A stretch of DNA of 64,000 nt from Watersipora subatra (Eukaryota > Bryozoa > Gymnolaemata > Cheilostomatida > Watersiporidae), in assembly GCF_963576615.1 (NCBI RefSeq), contig NC_088715.1, positions 57,285,302 through 57,349,301 of the forward strand. Direction: 5' to 3'. A program made the position numbers and the translations under genes. How positions within the stretch are numbered: the first letter of the stretch is position 1; every line of letters starts with the position of its first letter. This document shows positions 10,601 to 20,430 of the stretch, in pieces. Under the pieces are notes generated by a model. That model was not told the DNA's origin, searched no databases, and saw only the letters and a list, made by a program, of their open reading frames with translations.

Positions 10601-11922
10601 CTCGCTGGGAAGCACGAAACAAAAAATAAACTGAACCTACCTATTCGCCTACCTACCTGCCTACCTACTCACCTACTTACTCGCCTACCTACTTAACTAC
10701 CTACTTACCTACCTACTTACCTACCTACTTACCCTCCTACAGGAAAAAATCTTTGGCCGCGAGACGACGCTTTAAATTAACGCGCTTCACGCGTAAATTC
10801 TTCCCGAATTCGCGAAAGTTACGACGCGGAACGCGAAGGCGAGCCTTTCGGTTTTAACTCGGCGAAAAGCATGAAAGCGAAGCACTTGCGACTACGCGGG
10901 CGTCTCATCGGCGCCCGTTAGCTAAGCGGCTACGTCGACTAACGCTCGCCCCGATTGAGCGCCCGTTTAGCGCGCGTTCGCTTTCGACTAAGCGCTCAGC
11001 CGTCGCTCGTCAACTTTCGTCGACGCCGCTCTTCCGCCCTCTTTCCCTGGTTATGCACGCGTACAGCGCTAGCCCTTCGCCCATCTACGTTTTTTTCTAT
11101 AGACGTTGCGTGTTGGGGTGTTTGGGGTGAGCGAGTGGCGAGCAAACAGACAAGAGGCCGCAAAGGTTTCGGGGCCGAATTCGCCCGACGAACTGACCCG
11201 TTCTATCTACAGACTTCTTTGGTAGTCGAAAACTATGAACAATGAAAACTTTGATGTACATCTATATAATAAATAACCCTAACGAAGGGTGGAGAGAGGG
11301 GACGACTTTGAAAGAAAGACTAAGACGAATAGCCTCCTCGCTACTCTACCCGCGACAAAATTAGAAGCGTTATTACGTAACTAGCTAAGAGAAATGAAAA
11401 AGCTAGCACTCGAAGCGCGAGCGCGAATAAAGAAGACTTGCAAGTACATCTACGCCTATAGGCTTAACGAAGAGAGGGAGACGACTTTGAAAAAGAAAAG
11501 CTGGTGAGAATAGCTTTGGTACACTACCTATGACGAGATTAGAGGCGTTATTACGTAACTAGCTAGGAGAAGCGAATAGGCCGCTCTCGGCGCGCGCGCG
11601 AATGCCGAGATCCTTTAATTACGTCTATACCCTAAATAGACTGAAGGCGAATTTAAAAGTTTTTAAAAATACGATTAAAAGAGTTTAAAAGTAGGCGCTT
11701 TGGTGCCAATTACTGAACAGGACGAGCGAGAGACCGACTCCAAGCTAGTCGAGGGGATGCCGGACCGTTTCGGCGAGACGGGTGGACCGGAAAAACAGTG
11801 ACTAGTCTTCGGCCCTGGCGAGGACTCTCGGTTTCGTCGAGCGGCTTGTTCGCGTGAATTGCGGACACTCGCTCGACGGCGAATCGGCAACGACTGAGCG
11901 ACGGACCGGCGTCCGGCCATTT
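10601..11922 (+). repeat. U2 spacer, moderately decayed
   Basis: Canonical order. An expanded CCTA-like tract occupies about 10630-10742, followed by GC-rich sequence, a reduced G-rich repeat near 11105-11135, no real (TA)n tract (only CATCTATATAATAAATA near 11260), two copies of the GCGTTATTACGTAACTAGCT block (about 11365 and 11545), then the promoter-proximal block from about 11690. No gene is seen. Confidence 0.85.
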
Positions 11923-11949
11923 ATCGCTTCTCGGCCTATTGGATAAAAT
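11923..11949 (+). pseudogene. U2: U2 snRNA 5' fragment (nt 1-27)
   Basis: ATCGCTTCTCGGCCTATTGG followed by ATAAAAT is U2 nt 1-27 with two changes. Copy A1 follows immediately. Confidence 0.9.
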
Positions 11950-12460
11950 TTTTACGCGTTTACCACTGGACTACACACCACTTGGAGCACTACTGGATAC
12001 TCTTGGACAAGTACAGAGCTAGAGGAGCTGCTGCTACTACTACCGAGACTTTTCCCCGGGGGGCGGACAATTCTCGATTTGGACACAGACCGAAAAAGTT
12101 CATGACCAAAGGCACAGACTCAGATTTTGGATACAGCTCGGCACGCCAGCCTGCCCACTCGCTTGTAGTGAGGCAGGCCAGGTATTTATCACTCTTCACC
12201 CCTCTTGCCTCCTCCTCACTTTCGCTTTCACACTTCTTTTCAGCCTCTTTTCCTTTCTTAACTCCCCTTCTCTTTCTCCCTACATCTCGCACCCCTTTCC
12301 TACACTCCTAAACTTACACCTCACTCAACATCTCCCTTTTGCACTCTTACTCCCTAACTTACGCCCCTCCCCCGCGTCTGCTACTCTATTTACCCTTGCT
12401 TTCTCAACTTTTTCAGTTCTTAGAAAGTAGCTTCTAAGTTACTTTCACCCTCACCCCACC

Positions 12461-13483
12461 ATGGTTTGCTTGACGGCAACCATACAGTCAGGTTACGCGG
12501 ATGATATAAAGGCCTTCTTCCACGAACTAAAGAAGATTACAGGACTTGAAACTATCCAGGCCGTTATACGACTGCCGAAAGGAGTTGAGATAGCAATCCA
12601 AACTGAAGAAGACTTGAAAAGATTCATCGCGAACGCGCCAGAAGTTTAGAGCATCAAATCAGTAATTTTACAAAAAAATTTTATCACGACTAGCCCGAGT
12701 TATGGCGATGGTCATTGCTTAATAGCGGATTCCCCGCTGTGGATGTTTTTGATGAAATACGGTGACGTTAAAAAAGGAAGGCGACTGTACTTCCAGGATT
12801 TCCCAAATATCGAAAACGGAGTAAGACAGTTTGTGATCGTACCGAAGGAAGAAGCAAAAACACCGGGAATGGTCAATTTTGGAAAGACAGGTTTTAGACT
12901 CGCCTATCGCGGACAACAAAGAACGTGCCACAGATGCCAATCCACTTCCCAAGAAGTAAAAGAGTGTTCAGTTAAGATTTGCTTCCAGTGCCAACAAATC
13001 GGCGACAAATAAGCGGACTGCAATAGTAAACTAGTTTGTACGATTTGCAAAAAAGAGGGGCATGGTTACGCCAGATGCCCAATGTCATGGGCAAATAAAG
13101 TGCGTTTAGATAAAAGCTGGTCCAAGGCTACGATAATCGAGGAACAACCGGAGAGTTTAGACATCGATACGGACAACACACCAGAGCACACCGAGGAAGA
13201 GATAAAGATGGAAAGCACGCAGACGCAAGTCGAAGAGAAAAGCCAAACAGATTCTAGCCGCAAACTAGTCAGTGACTTGGAAAGAAGTCATGTTACTATA
13301 TCGGAACTTGAAGATTCGGAATCTAGCGAGCTCACTACGGATAGTGAAGATGCAGTTAAACAACCAGGAATAGACCCTAGGCATTTTTTCAAGAAAAGCA
13401 CCGAGACAGAGAGACCGAGGAAGGTTAAAACTAGCAACCGCGACAAAGGAAATAAACCTAAAAAAAAAAAATTTGAACAATGA
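12461..13483 (+). pseudogene. ORF1: ORF1 (zinc-knuckle RNA-binding protein), copy A1, two nonsense codons
   Basis: One reading frame runs from ATG 12461 to TGA 13481-13483. In-frame stops lie at 12647-12649 (TAG where A3 has a tryptophan codon) and 13010-13012 (TAA within the second knuckle region). CHRCQSTSQEVKEC, CFQCQQIGDK and CTICKKEGHGYARC mark the three CCHC knuckles; the second has lost its histidine (GDK for GHE). Indels elsewhere keep the frame, so decay here is by point mutation. Confidence 0.9.
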
Positions 13484-13487
13484 CAAA

Positions 13488-16400
13488 ATGGATAAGAAAC
13501 TAAACTTGGCAACCATAAACGTTAACGGCATGGCAGAGAGAAACAAAAGAACGCACGTTTTAAATGAACTGAGAAAAAAAAAGTTTTATGGAATCTTCAT
13601 GCAAAAAACGCATTGTCACTCAATATCGGAATGGGAAGGCTGAACTATACTCAGTTACGGCTCAAATAGATCGGCCGGATGTGGATTTTTAGTGGGAAAA
13701 CAACAGAAAGCACGGATTATATCGCACCGCACCGATGAAGAAGCACACTTTTGCGTTATCGACATAGATATACGGAAGAGGCCGGTAAGACTAATCAACA
13801 TCTACGCACCGAACGAACCTCATCAGCGAAAAGACTTTTTCGAACAGGAAGTGGCAGAACTTTTCGACACCGACCACCCCATCATTTTAGCAGGCGACTT
13901 CAACTGCGTGGAATCGCGCGCCTTAGACACGTTCAATCACTCGAAACTACCGATGTGCGAAATGGGAGCGACAGCCTTGAAGGAAATATGCAAGAACGCG
14001 GGCATCACCGACATATGGCGTTTTAAAAACCCTTCGAAGAAAATGTATACGTGGACAAATAAAAGCGGTAACTAAGCCAGCAGGCTAGATCGAGTCTACC
14101 TGAACAGTTCGTACGAGACGATTTACCGTGTCGACTATTTTCCCTTCTCCGATCACGCTCTGGTCAAACTAGAGGTCGAGCTGCCCGATTGCTCTCGCGA
14201 GGTTCAAGGAACGAGACCAACTTGGAAGCTGAACACCTCGGTGTTAGAGATAGAAAAATACCGTGAAGGTATCGGGGAGCTTATTAAGGACACCCGCACC
14301 TTAAAAGATCTGTTCGAGACCAGAGGCGAGTGGTGGGACGACTTCAAAGCTCGTGTAAAGAAAGAAACTATAAAGTTTTGTAGTGAAAAAAACAAGGAAG
14401 AACGAAGGAAAGAGGAAGAGCTACAAGAAGAGCTAAGGTCTCTTAACCAGGAAATGCAGAACCACCTCTCGCAAAGAATAGCGGACATTAAATACAAGCT
14501 AAAATCCATGAGCGAAAAGAAAGCGAGGGGACTAGCGATAAGAGCAAGGGTAGACCGAGAACTGCTGAACGAAAAGTGTACGCAGTACTTTTTCACCAGA
14601 ATAAAAGAACGGCGAACTAACAATGCGGTCACAAAAATCAAAAATCAAAAGGGGCAAGTAGTGGAGAAAAATCAAAAACTTTTGGAGACGTTTCGTAAAT
14701 ATTATCAGAGCTTGTACGCGAGATACGAAAGGCAAGACGAATTACAAGATCTACTGACGGAAAAGATACACGCTCCATCGGACACACCCCTCCTGGGCCC
14801 GGAAGAAATAACCTTTAATGAAGGAAATTTTAAGAAAGTTTTGTCAAACACAAAAAACAACAAGTTGCCCAGCCCAGACCGAATACCAGCCGAATTTTAC
14901 AAGATGTTTAGCGCCGAACTAGCCGACGACGTTCTAGAAGTACTTAACGAAGTCGCAAACAAAGGAATACCATCCGAATCAGCGAAAAAAGCAACGACGA
15001 TTTTGATACAAAAAGCCGGAGACCCGCTGGATGTAGCCAATCAGAGACAGATTTCCCTCCTCAACAATGACATCAAAATATTTGCTAAGTATGTGAATGA
15101 CTTCTTCCTTTCGGACATACTAGATAATGTGATTAGCCCGGAGCAGCTATGCGGGTTGAAAGGAAGATCGATCCAGGATGGCCTAGCACTGATCCGAGAC
15201 TGTATACAGTACAGTCAGAGTAGAAACACGTCCGACTATCTAGTGTCGCTAGACCAAAGGAAGGCATTTGACAAAGTGAATCGCGCCTTTTTATTCAAAA
15301 CCATGCGAAAGATGGGAATAAGACAAAACGTGGTGTCCATGATTTCGACCTTGTACACGGGTATAAAAACAAGAATACAAGTCAACGGGTTTCTCTCCGA
15401 CCCTGTATACATAGAGAGAGGAGTTCGACAGGGTTGCCCTCTCTCTCCCTCCCTCTACATAATTTACGCACAGACCTTTATCAACCATTTCCTTAAGGGG
15501 GGTTGAAAGGAATCATCCTGCCAAACAGCACGGTACTAAAAGCCTCGGCTTACGCGGACGACCTTCTTTTATTCTGTAGAGACAAGAGAGATACAGACGA
15601 AGTTTTCAGGTTTTTCCAGCGGGTAACAACAGCGACAGGAAGCGATTTGAATAAAGGAAAGACAAAGATTCTCCCACTGGGCGGCAACGAAAACATTGAC
15701 TATGCTGTGGACACTCTTAAAATTTGCGGGGCTCTGTTAACCACAAGGAATTACAACGATGTAGTAAAGATCAACGAAAATGGAATGATAAAAAACATGA
15801 AAGAAAAAGTGGAGAAGCTTGCATGCCTAAACCTTTTTCTGCCGGGAAAGGTTTTACTCATAAATACGACTATCGCGCCGCTGATATACCGCAAAGGGTC
15901 GGTCTTCATGCCGAGTGAAGCTTTCTTCAAGACAATCGAAAAACAAATCTTCTCGTTTCTGTGGAAAAATGGTAGGGAGGCGGTCTCACGAACAAAAGTA
16001 AGCGCGCCGAAAGAGAGCGGAGGATTAGGTCTAGAAAAAATGAAACAAAAATGCGAAGCGCTATACTAAAAGCACAATCTGCTAAGACCCACGAAAAAAG
16101 ACTTTTCACACCAATTTGCAGGACTTTTTAGATTCTTTTTTGGCTTCCAGGCCCGCCTCTTCAATCGCGACTCATTCAAAGTTTCGGACGCCCATAGTTT
16201 CCAGCTCACGGGGGCCTACAAAAGGCTACAATCAATTCTACTCAAAGTTGAAAAGAAACTCGCCGACCTGGTGCCTTTCATCCCGTCAGTAAAGCAGATC
16301 TACGAATGGCTACAGGGAAACCAGTCGCTATTGAGTTTGAAGATAACCAGGCGGAAGGACCCGACAGAAGAGAAAAGACGGAAAATATTCGGAGTATGGC

Positions 16401-16884
16401 AAAACGCGGCGATAGAGAGCAAAGCTAAGTGTTTTATGTGGAGGATGGCGATGGGCGGACTGAAGACAGGAAGCTCGTTAAAAAATACAACATACGCGGG
16501 ATGAGAACCCTTTGTACTTTCTGCGGTAAAGAGCTCGAGACCGACTTTCATATATTCTGCAGATGCAAGCGACTCGAATTTCTACGAAAAGACCTGAAGT
16601 ACTTTGCGGCAAGTTTAGAAGCAGACATAGGAGAAGAAGAAGTCTTTCTTTGCACCGGAGTCGTGGAGAGAGCCAAAAGTTGGCACGTGACAGCGGGCAT
16701 CTTCTCGGCAGTGGCGGAGGTGTACGGACTGTTGTGGCAGTCTAGGAACGATTTTCTGTTTCAGGGAAGAGAGGCAGACGTGGACAGGCTGGCATCAGTC
16801 ACCGCATTCACTTTGAGAAGAAGAAGAGAAGAACTGCCAGACAACGTAGGAGAAGAGGAGATAGGCAAGGAGAAGGCTGCCTAA
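13488..16884 (+). pseudogene. ORF2: ORF2 (endonuclease-RT), copy A1, broken
   Basis: ATG 13488 lies 4 nt after the ORF1 stop. The endonuclease begins MDKKLNLATINVNGMAE, and AGDFNCVESRALD and the RT blocks SLDQRKAFDKVNR, GVRQGCPLSPSLYIIYAQTF and SAYADDLLLFCR are present. Breaks: stops at 13641-13643, 14073-14075 and 16067-16069; a frame change at the G run (six G, 15497-15502) that ends the frame at 15506; and another frame change between about 16270 and 16500. One RT residue set differs from A3 (SPDRIPAEFYK for SPGPDGIPAEFYK, near 14870), so activity was probably lost. Confidence 0.9.
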
Positions 16885-17210
16885 GTCATGTGCCAATGAC
16901 GGAAGTAACAGAAAGGTATGTCTCGCTTAATAAGAGTTTTTCATTAAAAACACGACGGGCAGGCGAGGTTGCGTGTGGGTGTAGTCTGTCCGAGAGAGGA
17001 AGGTTCGACCGGTGTGGAATTCACATGAGCCGGTGGGTCTTCCTCTCTGAAACCCTGTCGTTTCGGCGAAAGGGGTTTGAAGAGTGAACGTTTAAAATTA
17101 ATTTTAAAACCCGATTTGAGACTTAGTTTAGATTAGGACACCGTTTCGATAATAGATTAGTTTAGTAGGATTTTCTTTCTTTTAGATTACTTTTTCACTT
17201 TTCAAACAGG

Positions 17211-17366
17211 AGTATCTGTTCTAATCAGTTTAATATCTGATTCGCGGCGCATCGCGCCGCTACGATATTAATCTGATTTTTGGAACGAGATGGAGCGCGG
17301 AGGCTTGCTTTGGCTCCGTCACGGGTTGTCTCGGTGTCGCAGTACCTCCGGACACGGCCCACTCCC
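17211..17366 (+). pseudogene. U2: U2 snRNA 3' fragment (nt 36-191)
   Basis: AGTATCTGTTCTAATCAG through CACTCCC. Stem IIb (GCGGCGC/GCGCCGC) and the Sm site are retained. It is the downstream half of the U2 gene interrupted by A1. Confidence 0.93.
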
Positions 17367-17518
17367 CTTGTCGAAAGGCACGAAACGAAAGATAACCTGA
17401 ACCTACCTAGCTACCTACCTACCCACCCACCACCTGCCTACCCATGCACCTACCGGAAAAAAATCTTTGGCCGCGAGGCGGCGCTTTAAATTAAGGCGCT
17501 TAGCGCGTTAATTTGACA

Positions 17519-17545
17519 GACGAGAGACCGCAAAGGTCTCTCGTC
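17519..17545. repeat. Perfect 11-bp inverted repeat at a spacer deletion junction
   Basis: GACGAGAGACC (17519-17529), loop GCAAA, GGTCTCTCGTC (17535-17545). The left arm and loop are normal spacer sequence. The right arm is an inverted copy absent from other units, and is followed by a second normal GAGAGACCGCAAAGG. Confidence 0.9.
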
Positions 17546-17660
17546 GAGAGACCGCAAAGGTTTCGTTCGGGGCGGAAATCGCCCGAGACAAACCGACCCG
17601 TTCTATCTTCGCGCTTCTTTAGTAGTCGAAAACTACGAATAATGAAAACCTTTATGTACA

Positions 17661-17698
<38 letters not shown>

Positions 17699-17708
17699 AT
17701 TAAGAACT

Positions 17709-17784
17709 GAAAACTTTTAAAACATTTTACAACTTAAAGTTTCATGGTTGCTACCATTCATCAGGTAAAATTAAAATGATTTTC
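17709..17784 (-). ncRNA. Hammerhead ribozyme, type I, Penelope-like arrangement
   Basis: Read on the minus strand, all conserved hammerhead core positions are present: CTGATGA (17758-17764), a stem II hairpin ATGGT-AGCA-ACCAT (17744-17757), GAAAC (17739-17743), a very short stem III (AC..GT closing TTTAA) and the cleavage triplet GTT (17731-17733). Stem I pairs ATTTTAC with GTAAAAT (7 bp), then an internal loop, TTTT with AAAA, and an outer GAAAA with TTTTC. Predicted cleavage is between 17731 and 17730. A short stem III with a looped stem I is the known design of hammerheads in Penelope-like and related retroelements. It sits between two (TA)n tracts. No other unit in the window has it. Cleavage activity is inferred from the fold only. 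Confidence 0.88.
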
Positions 17785-18434
17785 TTATATATATATGTAT
17801 ATATATATATATATATATATAAGAAATATCCTTAACGAAGGGCGGGGAGGGGAAGGGGGGACGACTTCGAAAGAATGACCAAGACGAGTAGACTCCTCGC
17901 TACTCTACCCGCGACGAGATTAGAAGCGTTATTACGTAACTAGCTAGGAGAAACGAAAAGGCTAGCACTCGCGTATAGGCTTAACGAAGAGAGGGAGACG
18001 ACTTCGAAAGAGAAAGGCCGCTGAGAATAGCTTCGGTACTACCCGCGTCGAGATTAGAAGCGTTATTACGTAACTAGCTAGGAGAAGCGAATAGGCCACT
18101 CTCGGCGCGCGCGAATGCCGAAATCCTTTAATTACATCTATATCGTAAAGAGAGTAAAGGCGAATCTAAAAGTTTTCTAAATACGCTGAAGGGAGTTTAA
18201 AAGTTGGCGCTTCGGCGCCAGTTACTGAACGGGACGAGCAAGAGACCGACTCCGAACTAGTCGGGGGAAGCCGGACCGCTCCGGCGAGACGGGCGGACCG
18301 GAAAAAAAGCGACTAGCCTTCGGCCCCGGCGAGGCCTCTCGGTTTCTTCGAGCGGCTCGTTCGCCCGAAACGCGGACACTCGCTCGGCGGCGAATCGGCC
18401 GCGACTAAGCGACGGACGGCCGTCTGGGCAGTTT

Positions 18435-18471
18435 ATCGCTTCTCGGCCTATTGGCTAAGATCAAAGTGTAG
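18435..18471 (+). pseudogene. U2: U2 snRNA 5' fragment (nt 1-37)
   Basis: This fragment is ten bases longer than the 5' fragments at LINE insertions. It continues through CAAAGTGTAG before the short element begins, so no U2 bases are lost here (an AG may be duplicated). Confidence 0.92.
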
Positions 18472-18784
18472 CATTCGTGCTGCACGGCGGTCTTGCAGGT
18501 GTTTCATTGCACAGCCCCCCGAAACACCCGCGTGGCAGGCGAGCGGTCACATCCGGGCCTGCACTAGGGATTCCCACCCGGGGTGCCGGTCAGGCCAGAG
18601 CATTCAAATGCTCCACGAGTCCTTGGAAGGTTCGGTGGTCGTTGTACCTCGGACATTCGTGATGACCTGGCAAGGTAAATTACCGCCCTGCAATAAATTC
18701 CAGGGGTTGACAACCCTTGGGGGGCTGACCTTGGCGAAAAGCCAATATCGTCGAGGTCAGCCCCACTCCATGTCATAAAACAGG
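18472..18784 (+). mobile_element. Short structured U2-specific retroposon, copy 1
   Basis: A 313-bp insert in U2, nearly identical to the copy at 62486-62797 (a few substitutions and one G-run length difference). It has strong RNA hairpins: GGTGTTTC/GAAACACC; GAGCATT-CA-AATGCTC; GGGTTG-A-CAACCC; and near the 3' end GGGGCTGACCT/AGGTCAGCCCC enclosing TTGGC/GCCAA. It ends ATAAAACAGG, then U2 AGTATCTG. The last seven bases, AAACAGG, equal the 3' end of both LINE families. The 61-codon open frame inside has no recognisable protein. It could be a non-autonomous element mobilised by the LINEs, or a 5'-truncated tail of another U2-targeting element such as Utopia. Confidence 0.82.
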
Positions 18785-18940
18785 AGTATCTGTTCTAATC
18801 AGTTTAATATCTGATTCACGGCGCATCGCGCCGCTACGATATTAATCTGATTTTTGGAACGAGATGGAGCGCGGAAGCTTGCTTCGGCTCCGTCACGGGT
18901 TGTCTCGGTATCGCAGTACTTCCGAGCACGGCCCACTCCC
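18785..18940 (+). pseudogene. U2: U2 snRNA 3' fragment (nt 36-191)
   Basis: AGTATCTG to CACTCCC, nearly identical to intact U2 (one change in stem IIb flank, TTCACGG for TTCGCGG). It is the downstream half of the gene interrupted by the short element. Confidence 0.94.
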
Positions 18941-20072
18941 CTCGTCGGGAGGCACGAAATGAAAGATAAACTGAACCTACCTCCTCGCCTACCTACCTAC
19001 CTACCTACGCGCCTACCCACGCGCCTACCTACCTACCCACGCGCCTACCGGAAAAAAATCTTTTGCCGCGAGGCGGCGCTTTAAATTAACGCGCTTAGCG
19101 CGTAATTTCTTCCCGAATTCGCGAAAAAAACGACGCGGAGCGCGAGGGCGACCGCTCCGGTTTTAACTCGGCGAAAAACGTGAAAGCGAGGCGCCGGCGA
19201 CGACGCTGGCGCCTCGTCGACGTCCGTTAGCCGCGCCGACTAGCGCTCGCCGCGACCGAGCGCCCGTTTCGCGCGCGTTCGTTTTCGACTGAGCGCTCAG
19301 CCGTCGCTGCGAAACTTTCAACGCCGCCGCTCTTCCGCCCTCGCCCTCTTTCCCCGGTCACGCGCTCGCGCGGCGCCAGCCCTTCGCCTACGTTTATTTC
19401 TATAGACGTTGGGTGTTGGGTGTTCGGGTGTTCGGGGTGAGCGGGTGGCGAGCGGACAGACGAGAGACCGCAAAGGTTTCGTTCGGGGCGGAAATCGCCC
19501 GAGACGAACCGACCCGTTCTATCTACGCGCTTCTTTAGTAGTCGGAAACTACGAATAATGAAAACTTTTATCTACATATATATATATATATAAGAAATAG
19601 CCTTAACGAAGTGCGGGGAGGGGGAGGGGGGGACGACTTCGAAAGAATGACTAAGACGAATAGCCTCCTCGCTACTCTACCCGCGACGAGATTTGAAGCG
19701 TTATTACGTAACTAGCTAGGAGAAGCGAATAGGCCACTCTCGGAGCGCGCGAACGCCGAAATCCTTTAATTACATCTCTACCCTAAATAGATTAAAGGCG
19801 AACCTAAAACTTTTTTCAAATACGCTGATGGGAGTTTAAAAGTTGGCGCTTTCGCGCCAGTTACTGAACGGGACGAGCGAGAGACCGACTCCGAACTAGT
19901 CGAGGTAGGCCGGACCGCTTCGGCGAGACATGCGGACCGGAAAAAAGCGATTAGTCTTCGGCCCCGGCGAGGCATCTCGGTTTCTTCGAGCGGCTCGTTC
20001 GCCCTAAAAGCGGACACTCGCTCGGCGGCGAATCGGCCGCGACTGAGCGACGGACGGCCGTCCGGGCAATTT
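18941..20072 (+). repeat. U2 spacer
   Basis: Canonical spacer: CCTA/CGCCTA tract 18977-19050, GC-rich block, TTGGGTGTTGGGTGTTCGGG near 19407-19440, GGTTTCGTTCGGGGCG hairpin, short (TA)n at 19576-19592, and promoter-proximal block. Only one of the two TTATTACGTAAC blocks remains (near 19702), a deletion of about 130 bp. Confidence 0.88.
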
Positions 20073-20099
20073 ATCGCTTCTCGGCCTATTGGCAAAGAT
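20073..20099 (+). pseudogene. U2: U2 snRNA 5' fragment (nt 1-27)
   Basis: ATCGCTTCTCGGCCTATTGG then CAAAGAT (one change, TAA to AAA). Copy B3 follows. Confidence 0.92.
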
Positions 20100-20284
20100 A
20101 AAGACGGAACGCTGATCACGTTGAACTACACCTTACTCTCTGGACAGGACACCTCCAGACCTCCAGACCTCCACACCTTCTTCAAGACTGCTTTTTGGAG
20201 GAGACGATTACAACTGGAAACGGATTTGGACCACCAACCTCTCACGGAACTGACTTGCACCTGGAATTTCTGCTCGGCTCACCA

Positions 20285-20313
20285 GCCTGCCCACTCTTAC
20301 TAGTGCGGCAGGC
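20285..20313 (+). promoter_or_regulatory. Conserved 5'UTR hairpin of family B
   Basis: GCCTGCC (20285-20291) pairs with GGCAGGC (20307-20313), and CACT pairs with AGTG above a single bulged C. The loop is CTTACT. Family A has the same stem at 29840-29869 with a different loop and a bulged A, although the flanking 5'UTRs hardly align. GCCTGCCC is also complementary to GGGCAGGC in the 3'UTR of the same element (25191-25198). Confidence 0.7.
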
Positions 20314-20430
20314 CAGGTATTTACTTTTCTTTTTTTCAACTTTTGGCCTTTTTTTGCACTTTGGCACTTGTTTCGGCTAACTTTCTTTTTTGCTTAAATC
20401 TCACTTTTTGCAAAAACCTAATTGGGAACA

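Larger units (their letters stand above)
11950..17210 (+). mobile_element. Family A Tx1/Keno-like LINE, copy A1 (full length, old)
   Basis: This is a full-length family-A element, collinear with A3: 5'UTR 11950-12460, ORF1 12461-13483, ORF2 13488-16884, and a 3'UTR ending TTTTCAAACAGG at 17210. It lies between U2 nt 1-27 and U2 nt 36 onward. Compared with A3 it has frequent substitutions and several stops and frameshifts, so it is an older insertion than A3-A6. Confidence 0.93.
17367..18434 (+). repeat. U2 spacer with internal deletion and insertion
   Basis: CCTA-like tract 17400-17455, then AAAAAAATCTTTGGCCGCGA. Near 17512 about 350-400 bp of the canonical spacer are missing, and the junction carries an 11-bp fold-back (17519-17545). 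The (TA)n tract is split by a segment of about 95 bp containing a hammerhead ribozyme (17709-17784). The duplicated TTATTACGTAAC blocks and the promoter-proximal block follow (to 18434). Confidence 0.87.

Noticed and set aside
14204-14641. Long minus-strand frames inside ORF1/ORF2 (for example 14204-14641, 20454-21380, 31894-32322)
   Set aside because: Serine/leucine-rich antisense shadows of the coding frames, with no start context or recognisable domain.
18477-18662. 61-codon open frame inside the short U2 insert
   Set aside because: No recognisable protein, and the region is dominated by strong hairpins. More likely a structured RNA, so no CDS is called.
18472-18784. Firm assignment of the short insert to Utopia or R2-like elements
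   Set aside because: No RT or restriction-like endonuclease sequence is present, and the 3' end cannot be matched from memory. Left as an alternative.
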